64,000 bases of DNA from Methanogenium marinum (GTDB taxonomy: Archaea; Halobacteriota; Methanomicrobia; Methanomicrobiales; Methanomicrobiaceae): assembly GCF_028912405.1 (NCBI RefSeq), contig NZ_JAKELO010000002.1:1063276-1127275 (forward strand), in the 5' to 3' direction. The notes below the pieces were generated by a model. That model did not search any database and was not told where the DNA came from. It saw only the letters and a program-made list of their open reading frames with translations. Shown one piece after another: positions 8,500 to 17,073 of the stretch; position 1 is the stretch's first letter, and each line of letters opens with the position of its first letter. The position numbers and the translations under genes were made by a program.

Positions 8500-9801
8500 A
8501 TGAAGGTATTCGTCATCTCTCCGGGAATGTACACGTATGGTGCAATGGTCATTGCAGGCATCGTTCGTGATGCAGGACATGAAGTGACACTCACTCGCAC
8601 GCTTGAGGCATCGCCAGGAGAAACGGTGTTTCTGAGCCTGTATTCCACACAGAACCTGATGGACGATGCACTCAAATCTTTTATTTCCACATACCGGAAG
8701 ACGGGAGGCAGAGTTTATGTGGGGGGACCAGTCTCTGCCGTGCCGGACATGGTTCTTGGTGAACTTGCCCCGGACGCGGTCATCTGCGGCGAGGGAGAAA
8801 CAGGGGCACTTGCTGTCTTAGAGGACGGTGTATCTGCAGCAGTACCGGGAATCGCCTTCATGGGTCCGGACGGAATCGTATTCTCCGGCCCGGCACCGCC
8901 CTGTCAGGTTTCCCGCCCACTGCCCTTCATCCCGTCCGATATCGCCACGCAGGATATACGGGGAGCATCGGCTTATATCGAGACACAACGGGGTTGTATC
9001 GGCGCCTGCACCTTCTGCCAGGTGCCCCGGTTCTTCGGGCGTGATATCCGTTCACGACCACTCGACGAGATCCTTGCGGAGGTACAGGCGTTCAAAGGTG
9101 CAGGCGCAAAGCGGCTTTCCGTCTCCGGTGGGACAGGATCACTCTATGGATATGCAGATGGGAAACTGAACGATGAAGCCTTTGCAGAACTCCTGCAGGG
9201 GATGGCCGGAATCATGGGCCAAAAGAATGTCTCATCCCCCGACATCCGTGTGGACTGCATCTCTGACACCGTCCTTGACGCCATCCGCGACTATACGATA
9301 GGCTGGGTCTTCTTTGGACTGGAGTCTGGCAGCGATCGGGTGCTGCGTCTGATGGGAAAGGGGGCGACTGCAGCACAGGCAGGTGAGGCGATTGAGGCAT
9401 GCCGGGCACACGGTCTGCATGTCGCAGGGAGTTTCATTGTGGGATATCCCACCGAAACTGCTGCAGAATATGAAGAGACCAAAGACTTCATCGCACAATA
9501 TGCTCTTGACGATGTATTCATCTCCACAGCAGAACCTATTCCCGGCACCCCGCTTGCAGACCTTGCTCTGCGGACACCGGATGCTGAGAATCCTGCCTTC
9601 GCTCCACATACAGGAGAATACAAATCCCTGCATCTGACAGAAGCAGAGGCACGGTCTTTTGACCTCAGGATGCATGCAGATCTGTTTAAACCGGGCCTGC
9701 ATGTTGTGACAGACCAGATATTTAACGCATACCTTGCGGAAGTGAGAAAGGACGGAGATACGGTCAGACGGGCAACGAAATTAATCCGCAGGTATGCCTG
9801 A
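8500..9801 (+). CDS. B12-binding domain/radical SAM protein, methanogen type
   Basis: 433 residues from the ATG at 8500, where the Rossmann-like cobalamin-binding domain begins (MKVFVISPGMYTYGAMVIAGIVRDAGHEV). The upstream extension to 8455 adds no domain. The B12-binding fold spans about 1-125. The radical SAM core holds CIGACTFC (Cys166, 170, 173; CX3CX2C), the glycine-rich SGGTGS and GLESGS. No B12-binding DxHxxG is visible, as is common in this class. The architecture is that of cobalamin-dependent radical SAM methylases, and methanogens use such enzymes to C-methylate residues of methyl-coenzyme M reductase (Mmp10 for Arg, MgmA for Gln). Whether this one does so is inference. It is monocistronic, with T-runs after the stop. 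Confidence 0.85.
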   Translation: MKVFVISPGMYTYGAMVIAGIVRDAGHEVTLTRTLEASPGETVFLSLYSTQNLMDDALKSFISTYRKTGGRVYVGGPVSAVPDMVLGELAPDAVICGEGETGALAVLEDGVSAAVPGIAFMGPDGIVFSGPAPPCQVSRPLPFIPSDIATQDIRGASAYIETQRGCIGACTFCQVPRFFGRDIRSRPLDEILAEVQAFKGAGAKRLSVSGGTGSLYGYADGKLNDEAFAELLQGMAGIMGQKNVSSPDIRVDCISDTVLDAIRDYTIGWVFFGLESGSDRVLRLMGKGATAAQAGEAIEACRAHGLHVAGSFIVGYPTETAAEYEETKDFIAQYALDDVFISTAEPIPGTPLADLALRTPDAENPAFAPHTGEYKSLHLTEAEARSFDLRMHADLFKPGLHVVTDQIFNAYLAEVRKDGDTVRRATKLIRRYA

Positions 9802-9932
9802 ACGATCACCGTTCTGAAGATCTTTTTCTGTTTTTTTCATTTTTTAGCGCCCTGAAACTTCCAAACATTTCAGAGAGGCACACCCCACACCCACGGCACA
9901 TATTTACCCGATCACGCCACACTACGCAGATA

Positions 9933-10805
9933 ATGGCAGGCAGATATTTCATCGCGGATGCATACACCTCCCAGCCCTTTGCCGGCAACCCGGCAGGAGT
10001 CTGTATCACCGACACACCCGTAACAGACAGATGGATGCAGGATGTCGCCCGTGAGATGAACCTCTCAGAGACAGCATTCCTCTCCAAAACAGAAGATGGC
10101 TGGGACATACGGTGGTTCACGCCACAGGTTGAAGTCACCCTCTGCGGACACGCCACCTGTGCTGCCGCCCATATACTCGTGCAGGAGGGGGAGGAAGAGG
10201 AGGGTACAGACATTCGATTTTCCTCCCGTGGCGGCCCACTCATAGCGGCATCAGAACCGTGTACATCAGGAGACACCGGGGGGAGCCAGTCTCTGAATAT
10301 GGGCACCGTCACCCTGACTTTTCCCGCCCTGCCGGCAACACCCGCACCCGTTCCGGACGGACTGGAGAAAGCACTCGGCGTACCGGTGGAAGACTTCTGT
10401 ATCTCGTCAATGGACTGGCTGGTACGGACCGGCGGTGCGATGATGGTCGAGGCAGCAGAACCCGATATGGCAGCGATTGCCGCCATGCCACCACGAGGCA
10501 TCATCCTCACCGGCGCTGCTGATGGCGGACGCTATGACATCGTCTCCCGGTTCTTTGCCCCAAAAATCGGGATACCTGAAGATCCGGTGACAGGCTCTGC
10601 CCACTGCGTCCTCGGGCCATACTGGCAGCACCTCACCGGCCGAAACCGGTTCCACGCCTTCCAGGCATCCCGGCGGGGAGGGGAACTGATAGTGGAGGTA
10701 CTGGAAGAAGGCAAAGGCGGGGACAAAACCGAAGAAGGTACCACCGGTAGGCGGGTGATTCTCACCGGAAATGCAATAACGGTGATGAAAGGGACACTCA
10801 CATGA
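9933..10805 (+). CDS. PhzF/PhzC family isomerase-like protein
   Basis: 290 residues. The N-terminus (FIADAYTSQPFAGNPAGVC) and the segment MNLSETAFL with the presumed general-acid Glu46 are hallmarks of the PhzF family, as are TLCGHATCAAAH and, in the second half, DPVTGSAHCVLGPYW. Family members have a diaminopimelate-epimerase-like two-lobe fold and catalyse proton-transfer isomerisations. Most archaeal members have no assigned substrate, and the neighbours give no pathway hint. The start is the ATG at 9933, with a possible TATA element (cacatatttaccc) around 9896-9908. Confidence 0.9.
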   Translation: MAGRYFIADAYTSQPFAGNPAGVCITDTPVTDRWMQDVAREMNLSETAFLSKTEDGWDIRWFTPQVEVTLCGHATCAAAHILVQEGEEEEGTDIRFSSRGGPLIAASEPCTSGDTGGSQSLNMGTVTLTFPALPATPAPVPDGLEKALGVPVEDFCISSMDWLVRTGGAMMVEAAEPDMAAIAAMPPRGIILTGAADGGRYDIVSRFFAPKIGIPEDPVTGSAHCVLGPYWQHLTGRNRFHAFQASRRGGELIVEVLEEGKGGDKTEEGTTGRRVILTGNAITVMKGTLT

Positions 10806-10877
10806 GCAGATGCCGGATGCGGATACCAGGGAAACCGGTGAGCGGAGGACACTGCAAAAAATTCGGAGAGAGAACAA

Positions 10878-11291
10878 ATGAGATGTAAATTTTGGGAGAA
10901 ACGTGGCTGGCCATATCTCATCGGCGGAGCTGTGGTGGTTCTGCTTGTTATCGGCGGCACCATGCTTTTGGACACCGTCACTGAAAATCCATACCAGGGA
11001 TACCAGAACGGTACAGAAAATAAAACCACAATAATCACCATCCAGATTGCACCCACCCTGGAAGACTGCACCGGTGTCGGGCCACAAAAATGTATGCTCA
11101 TCCGCGAGATACCGGCCCCGGAAGACGGCGGCTGGGAACTCTTCTACGACCAGATTGAGGGATTCACATATGCAGAAGGATATTTGTGGACGCTCCGGGT
11201 GAACGTGACAGAAGTCGAAAACCCACCAGCCGATGCACCAGACCTGCGGTATGAACTGATTGAAGTGATGGAGAAGAAACCAACATTATGA
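10878..11291 (+). CDS. Membrane-anchored DUF4377-like protein
   Basis: 137 residues. A helix at about 14-33 (PYLIGGAVVVLLVIGGTMLL) acts as a signal anchor. The outside domain carries the DUF4377 signature as I remember it: C.GVGPQKCMLIRE near 62-75, then WELFYDQIEGFTYAEGY, and NPPADAPDLRYELIEVMEK at the end. In bacteria this domain occurs in heat-shock HslJ-like or META-type lipoproteins; no activity is established. It follows the PhzF gene by 72 bases and may share its transcript. Confidence 0.75.
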   Translation: MRCKFWEKRGWPYLIGGAVVVLLVIGGTMLLDTVTENPYQGYQNGTENKTTIITIQIAPTLEDCTGVGPQKCMLIREIPAPEDGGWELFYDQIEGFTYAEGYLWTLRVNVTEVENPPADAPDLRYELIEVMEKKPTL

Positions 11292-11354
11292 ACGAAAAAG
11301 ACCATTCACACCAAAATCCACAGGTTTTTCATCTCAATATTTAAATAAACAAAA

Positions 11355-14300
11355 ATGGGTCTCGCCCCCGGCATCTATGAACAGCTCATCAATGAGTACA
11401 TTGCAGAAAAACGGAATGAACCTGCAGCCGATTTATCGGAATACTCCTGCGAGAGCATTCTGAAATTTGACACCACAACACTCATATCATTATATCTCAC
11501 CCGGATATTCAGGAAATCATTTGCTTCCCTGAAGGAATCATCAGATTCTGTAGATCTCCAGATACATACCGCAAATGCCCTCATTGAAACTCTCGCTCAG
11601 AAGACCGGTGACGCCTCACTCAATCGGTGCCGTATTGGAGAAGATGGTGAAGTCCTCCTCTCCATCATTGACAAATCGCATACGGCACAGTATCAAAACC
11701 TCACCATCACCCGCCCTGAAACATCACTCTCCCTGAGTTCTCTTTTTACCGGATCCCACATTGAACCTAGCATGGTGGGAGAACTCAAAAAAGAGATCCA
11801 GTCTGCAGACAGAATCGACATTCTGGTCTCATTTGTGAAGTGGAGCGGCATCCGCCTCATCATGGATGAATTGCGTGAATTCACACAACGGGGAACACTT
11901 CGCGTGATAACCACATCCTACATGGGTGCAACCGATCTCAAAGCGGTCGCCTTTCTGTCATCCCTTCCACAGACCACAGTACAGATATCATATGATACAA
12001 AGCGGACCCGTCTGCATGCGAAAGCATACTATTTCAAGCGTTACTCAGGATTTTCAACTGCCTATGTAGGTTCTTCAAACCTCTCAAATGCTGCCGTTAC
12101 AAGTGGTCTTGAATGGAATGTGAAACTCACGGCACAGGATGCCCCTGATATCATGAAGAAAATGGAGGCGACCTTTGAGACATACTGGAATGACCCGGAA
12201 TTTCATCAGTATCGACCGAAAGAAGATGAAGATATTCTGAGAACGGCATTACAGAGTGAACATCAGAGAAACACAGACGAAGTATTCATATCTCCCTTTG
12301 ATATTCAGCCCTATTACTATCAGAAAGAGATCTTAGAGAAGCTGCAGACTGAACGAACGCTTTTTGGCCGCACCAAAAATCTCATCGTTGCCGCCACAGG
12401 CACAGGGAAAACCGTCATTGCGGCCTTTGATTACAAGGCATTTGCACAGACACATGCCAGACACCCCCGCCTTCTCTTTGTGGCACACAGAGAAGAGATT
12501 CTAAAACAGAGTTGTGCCACATTTCGCGGTGTTCTTAAGGATCAGAATTTTGGAGAACTCCTGACCGGTCACCACATGCCAACGCAGAAAGACCACCTTT
12601 TTGTCTCCATCCAGAGTTTTAACAGCAGGGAACTCTACAAAGAAACGCCCCCCGATTACTACGACTACATCGTTGTCGATGAATTTCATCACGCTGCTGC
12701 ACCCTCATATGAACAATTACTTTCGTATTACACACCCCGGATTCTCCTTGGACTCACCGCAACGCCTGAACGAATGGACGGCCTCGACATCCTCTCCCAC
12801 TTTGATGGGCGGGTTGCTGCAGAGATTCGCCTCCCGGAGTCAATTGACCGGAAACTGCTCGCCCCGTTCCATTACTTTGGTGTCGCCGATGGCGTTGACC
12901 TGGATCAGATCCGCTGGATGAACGGCGGATATGACAGAGGGGAGCTGGACCATCTGTTCACCGGAAATACCGAACGTGTTGCAACCATTCTCGGAGCACT
13001 CGACCGGTATGTGGCAGACATAAAAGGCGTCATCGGACTTGGATTCTGTGTGACGGTGAACCACGCAGAGTACATGGCACAGGCATTCACGGATGCAGGC
13101 ATTCCATCGGCATCTCTCCATGCAAAGAGCACGCATGAAGAACGAAATACTATTCAGAAGCGCCTTGTCAACGGTGAAATCGTCTTCATTTTTGTCGTAG
13201 ACCTCTACAACGAAGGAGTGGACATTCCAGAGGTGAACACCATCCTCTTCCTTCGTCCAACAGAAAGTCTGACGGTATTTCTCCAGCAGTTGGGACGTGG
13301 ACTCCGCCTGGCTGATGGAAAGGAATGCCTCACCGTCCTGGACTTTGTGGGACACCACCGGGCACAGTATAAATGTGCCGAACATCTGGAGGCACTACTC
13401 TACCAGTCCTGCAAATCACTCCAGAGGCAGGTGACAACAGGGTCATTCTTCCTCCCGAAAGGATGCAATATTCACCTTGAACGTGTGGCACAAAAGCACA
13501 TACTCCAAAATATTGATGACTCAATTCAGAATAAAAAACGTCTCATTGCAAAGATACGAAATTATGAAGGCCAGACCGGGGAAAAACTCACCCTCTCTGC
13601 ATTTATGGATTATTTCGATCTCACGCCCCGCGAAATATATGAGAAGGGAACATTTCAGGAGCTGTGCTATGCCGCGGGGACCGGGGAAAAACCGGATAAA
13701 AATACCGCTAAACTGCTCAAAGATGGTATTCTTCGCCTTCTTCCGTCTAATTCATCATCATTCCTCTCGTTTTGTGCCGGATTCTTCCGGGCACACACAC
13801 CCCGGCCCTGTGCGTCACTCACTGAACGGGAAAAACAGCAGTATGCCATGCTCTATTATACCTTCTACACACGGCCCTACGAGGAGACCTTCGTCTCACT
13901 GCACGAACCATTTGCAGAATTCGGTGCGCATCCATGGATGACAGAAGAGGTGCGAACCATCATCGCGTATCTCTCTGCACATCTCTCAGTCATGGAAAAA
14001 CCCCTCGGCCTTTCATCATGGACACCACTCTCCCTGCACGGGGTCTACACCCGCGACCAGATCTTTGCAGGACTCGGGCAGTTTACCGCCACCACCAAAC
14101 CGGCAAGAGGGCAACGGGAGGGAGTGGTCCATCTTGTGGAGAAAAACCTCGATGTCTTCTTTATCAACCTCAACAAAACCGAGGAAGACTATTCACCCAC
14201 GACCATGTACGAGGATTATGCAATCAATGATGAACTCTTCCACTGGCAGTCGCAGAGCACCACATCTGTTGAATCACCTACAGGACAACGCTATATTCAC

Positions 14301-14498
14301 CACGCCGAACAGGGGACACAGGTGCTTCTCTTTGCACGGGAGAATAAGAAGAAAAATGGCCGTGCCGAACCCTACACCTGCCTTGGGACAGCTACCTACG
14401 TCAGGCACGAAGGCAGCCGGCCGATGAGTATCATCTGGAAACTGGACGTGCCGATGCCGCCCCGCCTTCTGGAGAAGGCACTGAAGATGAGTGTGTGA
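11355..14498 (+). CDS. PLD-nuclease/DEAD-like helicase/DUF3427 protein
   Basis: 1047 residues. An N-terminal phospholipase D-like domain has the HxK element (RLHAKAYYF, near 220) followed by the GSSNLS strand. A superfamily 2 helicase core follows: Walker A AATGTGKT (about 345-352), a DEFH box (VVDEFHHA, near 441), the LTATPER motif, a second RecA lobe, and motif VI QQLGRGLRL near 645. The C-terminal ~130 residues match DUF3427 (VFFINLNK through to WKLDVPM). Proteins with this order occur singly in bacteria and archaea and are suspected of DNA repair or anti-phage roles. The gene stands alone, without methylase or restriction partners, so a defence role is only a guess. Confidence 0.88.
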   Translation: MGLAPGIYEQLINEYIAEKRNEPAADLSEYSCESILKFDTTTLISLYLTRIFRKSFASLKESSDSVDLQIHTANALIETLAQKTGDASLNRCRIGEDGEVLLSIIDKSHTAQYQNLTITRPETSLSLSSLFTGSHIEPSMVGELKKEIQSADRIDILVSFVKWSGIRLIMDELREFTQRGTLRVITTSYMGATDLKAVAFLSSLPQTTVQISYDTKRTRLHAKAYYFKRYSGFSTAYVGSSNLSNAAVTSGLEWNVKLTAQDAPDIMKKMEATFETYWNDPEFHQYRPKEDEDILRTALQSEHQRNTDEVFISPFDIQPYYYQKEILEKLQTERTLFGRTKNLIVAATGTGKTVIAAFDYKAFAQTHARHPRLLFVAHREEILKQSCATFRGVLKDQNFGELLTGHHMPTQKDHLFVSIQSFNSRELYKETPPDYYDYIVVDEFHHAAAPSYEQLLSYYTPRILLGLTATPERMDGLDILSHFDGRVAAEIRLPESIDRKLLAPFHYFGVADGVDLDQIRWMNGGYDRGELDHLFTGNTERVATILGALDRYVADIKGVIGLGFCVTVNHAEYMAQAFTDAGIPSASLHAKSTHEERNTIQKRLVNGEIVFIFVVDLYNEGVDIPEVNTILFLRPTESLTVFLQQLGRGLRLADGKECLTVLDFVGHHRAQYKCAEHLEALLYQSCKSLQRQVTTGSFFLPKGCNIHLERVAQKHILQNIDDSIQNKKRLIAKIRNYEGQTGEKLTLSAFMDYFDLTPREIYEKGTFQELCYAAGTGEKPDKNTAKLLKDGILRLLPSNSSSFLSFCAGFFRAHTPRPCASLTEREKQQYAMLYYTFYTRPYEETFVSLHEPFAEFGAHPWMTEEVRTIIAYLSAHLSVMEKPLGLSSWTPLSLHGVYTRDQIFAGLGQFTATTKPARGQREGVVHLVEKNLDVFFINLNKTEEDYSPTTMYEDYAINDELFHWQSQSTTSVESPTGQRYIHHAEQGTQVLLFARENKKKNGRAEPYTCLGTATYVRHEGSRPMSIIWKLDVPMPPRLLEKALKMSV

Positions 14499-14575
14499 AC
14501 CGTCATCCCTACCGTGCCGGTTCTCCCCCACCAACACTCATAAATGCTCCACCGCCCTAAACACGATCGTAGCAC

Positions 14576-14812
14576 ATGCCGAAATCAGGATTTCCATTTT
14601 TCTTCCGGCGTATCACACTCATCACAGCTATTGCTGTCTGCCTCATCCTTTCCTGCATTGCCTGTGGGTGCACCTCCTTTTCCTCCGGAACGGATGATGA
14701 TGGATACCAACCCTCCACTTTTGAGCCGACCATCCGCCCGACCCACATCCCCATCCCATCCCCGACAATTGTCTGTGAACCGACGGATAACCTGACAGCG
14801 GCAGCAGTTTAG
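14576..14812 (+). CDS. Small putative lipoprotein
   Basis: 78 residues: a basic start, a hydrophobic stretch (ITLITAIAVCLILSCIA) and a lipobox-like CGC at about 30-32, then a Ser/Thr/Pro-rich tail (STFEPTIRPTHIPIPSPT). This is the usual form of archaeal lipid-anchored proteins whose linker carries no folded domain. A TATA-like cataaatgctcc lies near 14540. No homologue is recognised. The short length makes it less certain than its neighbours, but the signal and tail composition argue for a real gene. Confidence 0.55.
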   Translation: MPKSGFPFFFRRITLITAIAVCLILSCIACGCTSFSSGTDDDGYQPSTFEPTIRPTHIPIPSPTIVCEPTDNLTAAAV

Positions 14813-14975
14813 GGTTAAGGAGTGTGGGCACCGGCGGCATCCATGATGGTCACACCTTCTACCAACCAACCCCACTAACACTCACCGGTATCATCTTTCC
14901 TATCAGACAGAACCATCCCCTCTGTTCAGCAGTTTGCTATTCAGGTGGTATTTGATGCGAAAAAAGAGAGAGGAG

Positions 14976-16868
14976 TTACTCCTCCAGTGTCGAGAGGTCT
15001 CCGGGGTCCATCCCCAGCTCCTGAGCTTTTAAGACCCGTCGCATGATCTTGCCGCTGCGGGTCTTTGGAAGCGATTCCACGAAATCAATTGCCGAAGGCA
15101 TCGCAATCGGGCCGATACCCATCCGCACGTGGTAGATGAGATCAGACTTCAGTTTCTCTGTGGGTGTGTGCCCATCAACAAGGATGACAAAGGCCTTCAC
15201 CATCTGGCCTTTCACCGGATCAGGGAGACCAACAACAGCTGCCTCTGCCACCGCCTCATGGGAAACAAGCGCACTCTCTACTTCCGCCGTCCCTATGTTG
15301 TGGCCGGAAACGATGATGATGTCATCTGATCTCCCGAGTATCATGATGTAGCCATCCTCATCCTTTACCGCGAGGTCACCTGCGGTATAGTAGCCGTTAA
15401 TCGTTTCCCAGTATGCACGGTAGCGGGCATCGTCATTATTCACCGCCCGCATCTGTGAAGGCCACGGTTCCTTTATGACAAGCAACCCACCTGTCCCAGG
15501 CTCAACGGGGTTGCCCTTTGCATCGACAACATCGGCAACCACACCAGGAATTGGTCGACCGGCAAATCCCGGTTTCATTGGTTCTCCAACCATCGTTGTG
15601 ATCATATGCATCCCCGTTTCGGTCTGCCACCAGGTGTCAAGGATGGGACAGCGGTTCTTCCCGATGACCCGGTAATACCACTCAAACGCCTCAGGGTTGA
15701 GGGGTTCACCAACCGAACCGATGACCCGCAGGGAGTCGAGATTGTATTTATCCGGCCACTCTTCTCCAACCCGCATAAACATCCGGATGGCCGTTGGGGC
15801 AGTATAGAAAATAGTCACCCCGAAGTCCTCGATGATGCGCCAGAAGATGCCGGGGTCAGGGTAGTCCGGCACGGTCTCGGTGATCAGAACTGTCGCACCC
15901 ACGGAGAGCGGCCCGTAGACGATGTAACTATGGCCGGTGATCCATCCGGGGTCAGCCGTACACCAATGGACATCCTTCTCCTTCATATCAAATACATATT
16001 TTGTCGTATAGTAGGCACCGACCATGTATCCCCCACAGGTGTGAACAATGCCCTTCGGCTGGCCAGTCGTCCCGCTGGTATAGAGAATAAAGAGAGGATC
16101 TTCCGCGTCCATCACGGTTGCCTCACAGGTTTCATCCCCGCTTTCCAGTACCTCGTAGAAGTCCACCTCCATCTCACTGAAGAGTTCAGGGCCCGGATCA
16201 GACCGGCGGAGGACGATTATCTTCTCCACCGTTGGGGCATTGACCACCGCTTCGTCAACAATTGCCTTCAGTGCCACGCGTTTGCCGCGACGGTATCCGA
16301 CATCTGATGTTATAACGAGTTTTGCTCCAGAATCACGAATGCGGGAGTTCAGTGCTCCTGCCCCAAACCCTCCATAAACGATGTTATGAACCGCACCGAT
16401 TCTCGCACACGCCAGAAGTGCCACAATATGTTCAGGCACAAGCGGCATGTAAAGACAGACTGTATCCCCCTTTTCAATACCCATCTTTTTGAGGGCACTG
16501 GCAAATCGCATAACCTGCCGGTGAAGCTGCCGGTAGGTAAGCACCCGCTCTTCCCCTTCTTTCTCACCCCGCCAGATGAGAGCCACCTTGTTGCGCCGCC
16601 CATCTTTCACATGCCGGTCAAGGCAATTGTGAGTGATATTGAGTTGTGCATTTGTGAACCACTCCGCGTACGGAGGGTTCCACTTCTTCACGTGGTCCCA
16701 CTTCCTGAACCAGTCGAGTTCATCCGCGATCCCTTCCCAGAATCCATCCGGATCACGGAGAAATCGCTGATATTCAGTATCATAGTCACCGATCCACGAC
16801 TGTTCACGAACTGAAGGATCAGGAAGGTACACCGTTTCTTCGAGTTTTACATCAAATGAACCTGGCAT
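14976..16868 (-). CDS. acs: Acetyl-CoA synthetase, AMP-forming
   Basis: 630 residues, the usual length of the family. It makes acetyl-CoA from acetate, ATP and CoA for carbon assimilation. Visible motifs are the adenylate P-loop ILYTSGTTGQPKGIVHT, the aromatic acetate-pocket region DTWWQTETG, the hinge region ending YTAGDLAVKDEDGYIMILGRSDD, and the C-terminal catalytic lysine in LPKTRSGKIMRRVLKAQ, also the residue regulated by acetylation in bacteria. The RBS (GGGTGG) lies about 10 bases before the ATG at 16868. Its promoter holds a perfect 16-bp palindrome. The gene is transcribed alone, divergent from the HTH-PAS gene at 17074. Confidence 0.97.
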   Translation of the reverse strand: MPGSFDVKLEETVYLPDPSVREQSWIGDYDTEYQRFLRDPDGFWEGIADELDWFRKWDHVKKWNPPYAEWFTNAQLNITHNCLDRHVKDGRRNKVALIWRGEKEGEERVLTYRQLHRQVMRFASALKKMGIEKGDTVCLYMPLVPEHIVALLACARIGAVHNIVYGGFGAGALNSRIRDSGAKLVITSDVGYRRGKRVALKAIVDEAVVNAPTVEKIIVLRRSDPGPELFSEMEVDFYEVLESGDETCEATVMDAEDPLFILYTSGTTGQPKGIVHTCGGYMVGAYYTTKYVFDMKEKDVHWCTADPGWITGHSYIVYGPLSVGATVLITETVPDYPDPGIFWRIIEDFGVTIFYTAPTAIRMFMRVGEEWPDKYNLDSLRVIGSVGEPLNPEAFEWYYRVIGKNRCPILDTWWQTETGMHMITTMVGEPMKPGFAGRPIPGVVADVVDAKGNPVEPGTGGLLVIKEPWPSQMRAVNNDDARYRAYWETINGYYTAGDLAVKDEDGYIMILGRSDDIIIVSGHNIGTAEVESALVSHEAVAEAAVVGLPDPVKGQMVKAFVILVDGHTPTEKLKSDLIYHVRMGIGPIAMPSAIDFVESLPKTRSGKIMRRVLKAQELGMDPGDLSTLEE

Positions 16869-16880
16869 GATATTCCACCC

Positions 16881-16896
16881 ACATGATTAATCATGT
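16881..16896. promoter_or_regulatory. Perfect palindrome at the acs promoter (operator candidate)
   Basis: ACATGATTAATCATGT is a perfect 16-bp palindrome 13 bases before the acs start codon. A TATA-like AAAAATATA lies next to it on the far side (about 16897-16906, reverse strand), so the palindrome falls between TATA and the expected start of transcription, where a bound repressor would block initiation. Confidence 0.6.
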
Positions 16897-17073
16897 ATAT
16901 TTTTTGTTGCGTTGATCCCTCCCTCCCGGGTATGGCTACCGAAAAAGGAGAAATAGCGTGCCAATGCAATGCACTGCTACACCTTTATTGACAGTGCACC
17001 GTATAAATATTGTTTAAGCACAACACATATGCACTGCATAAGCAGGGCGATGAAAATCAGAAAAGGATGGAAG

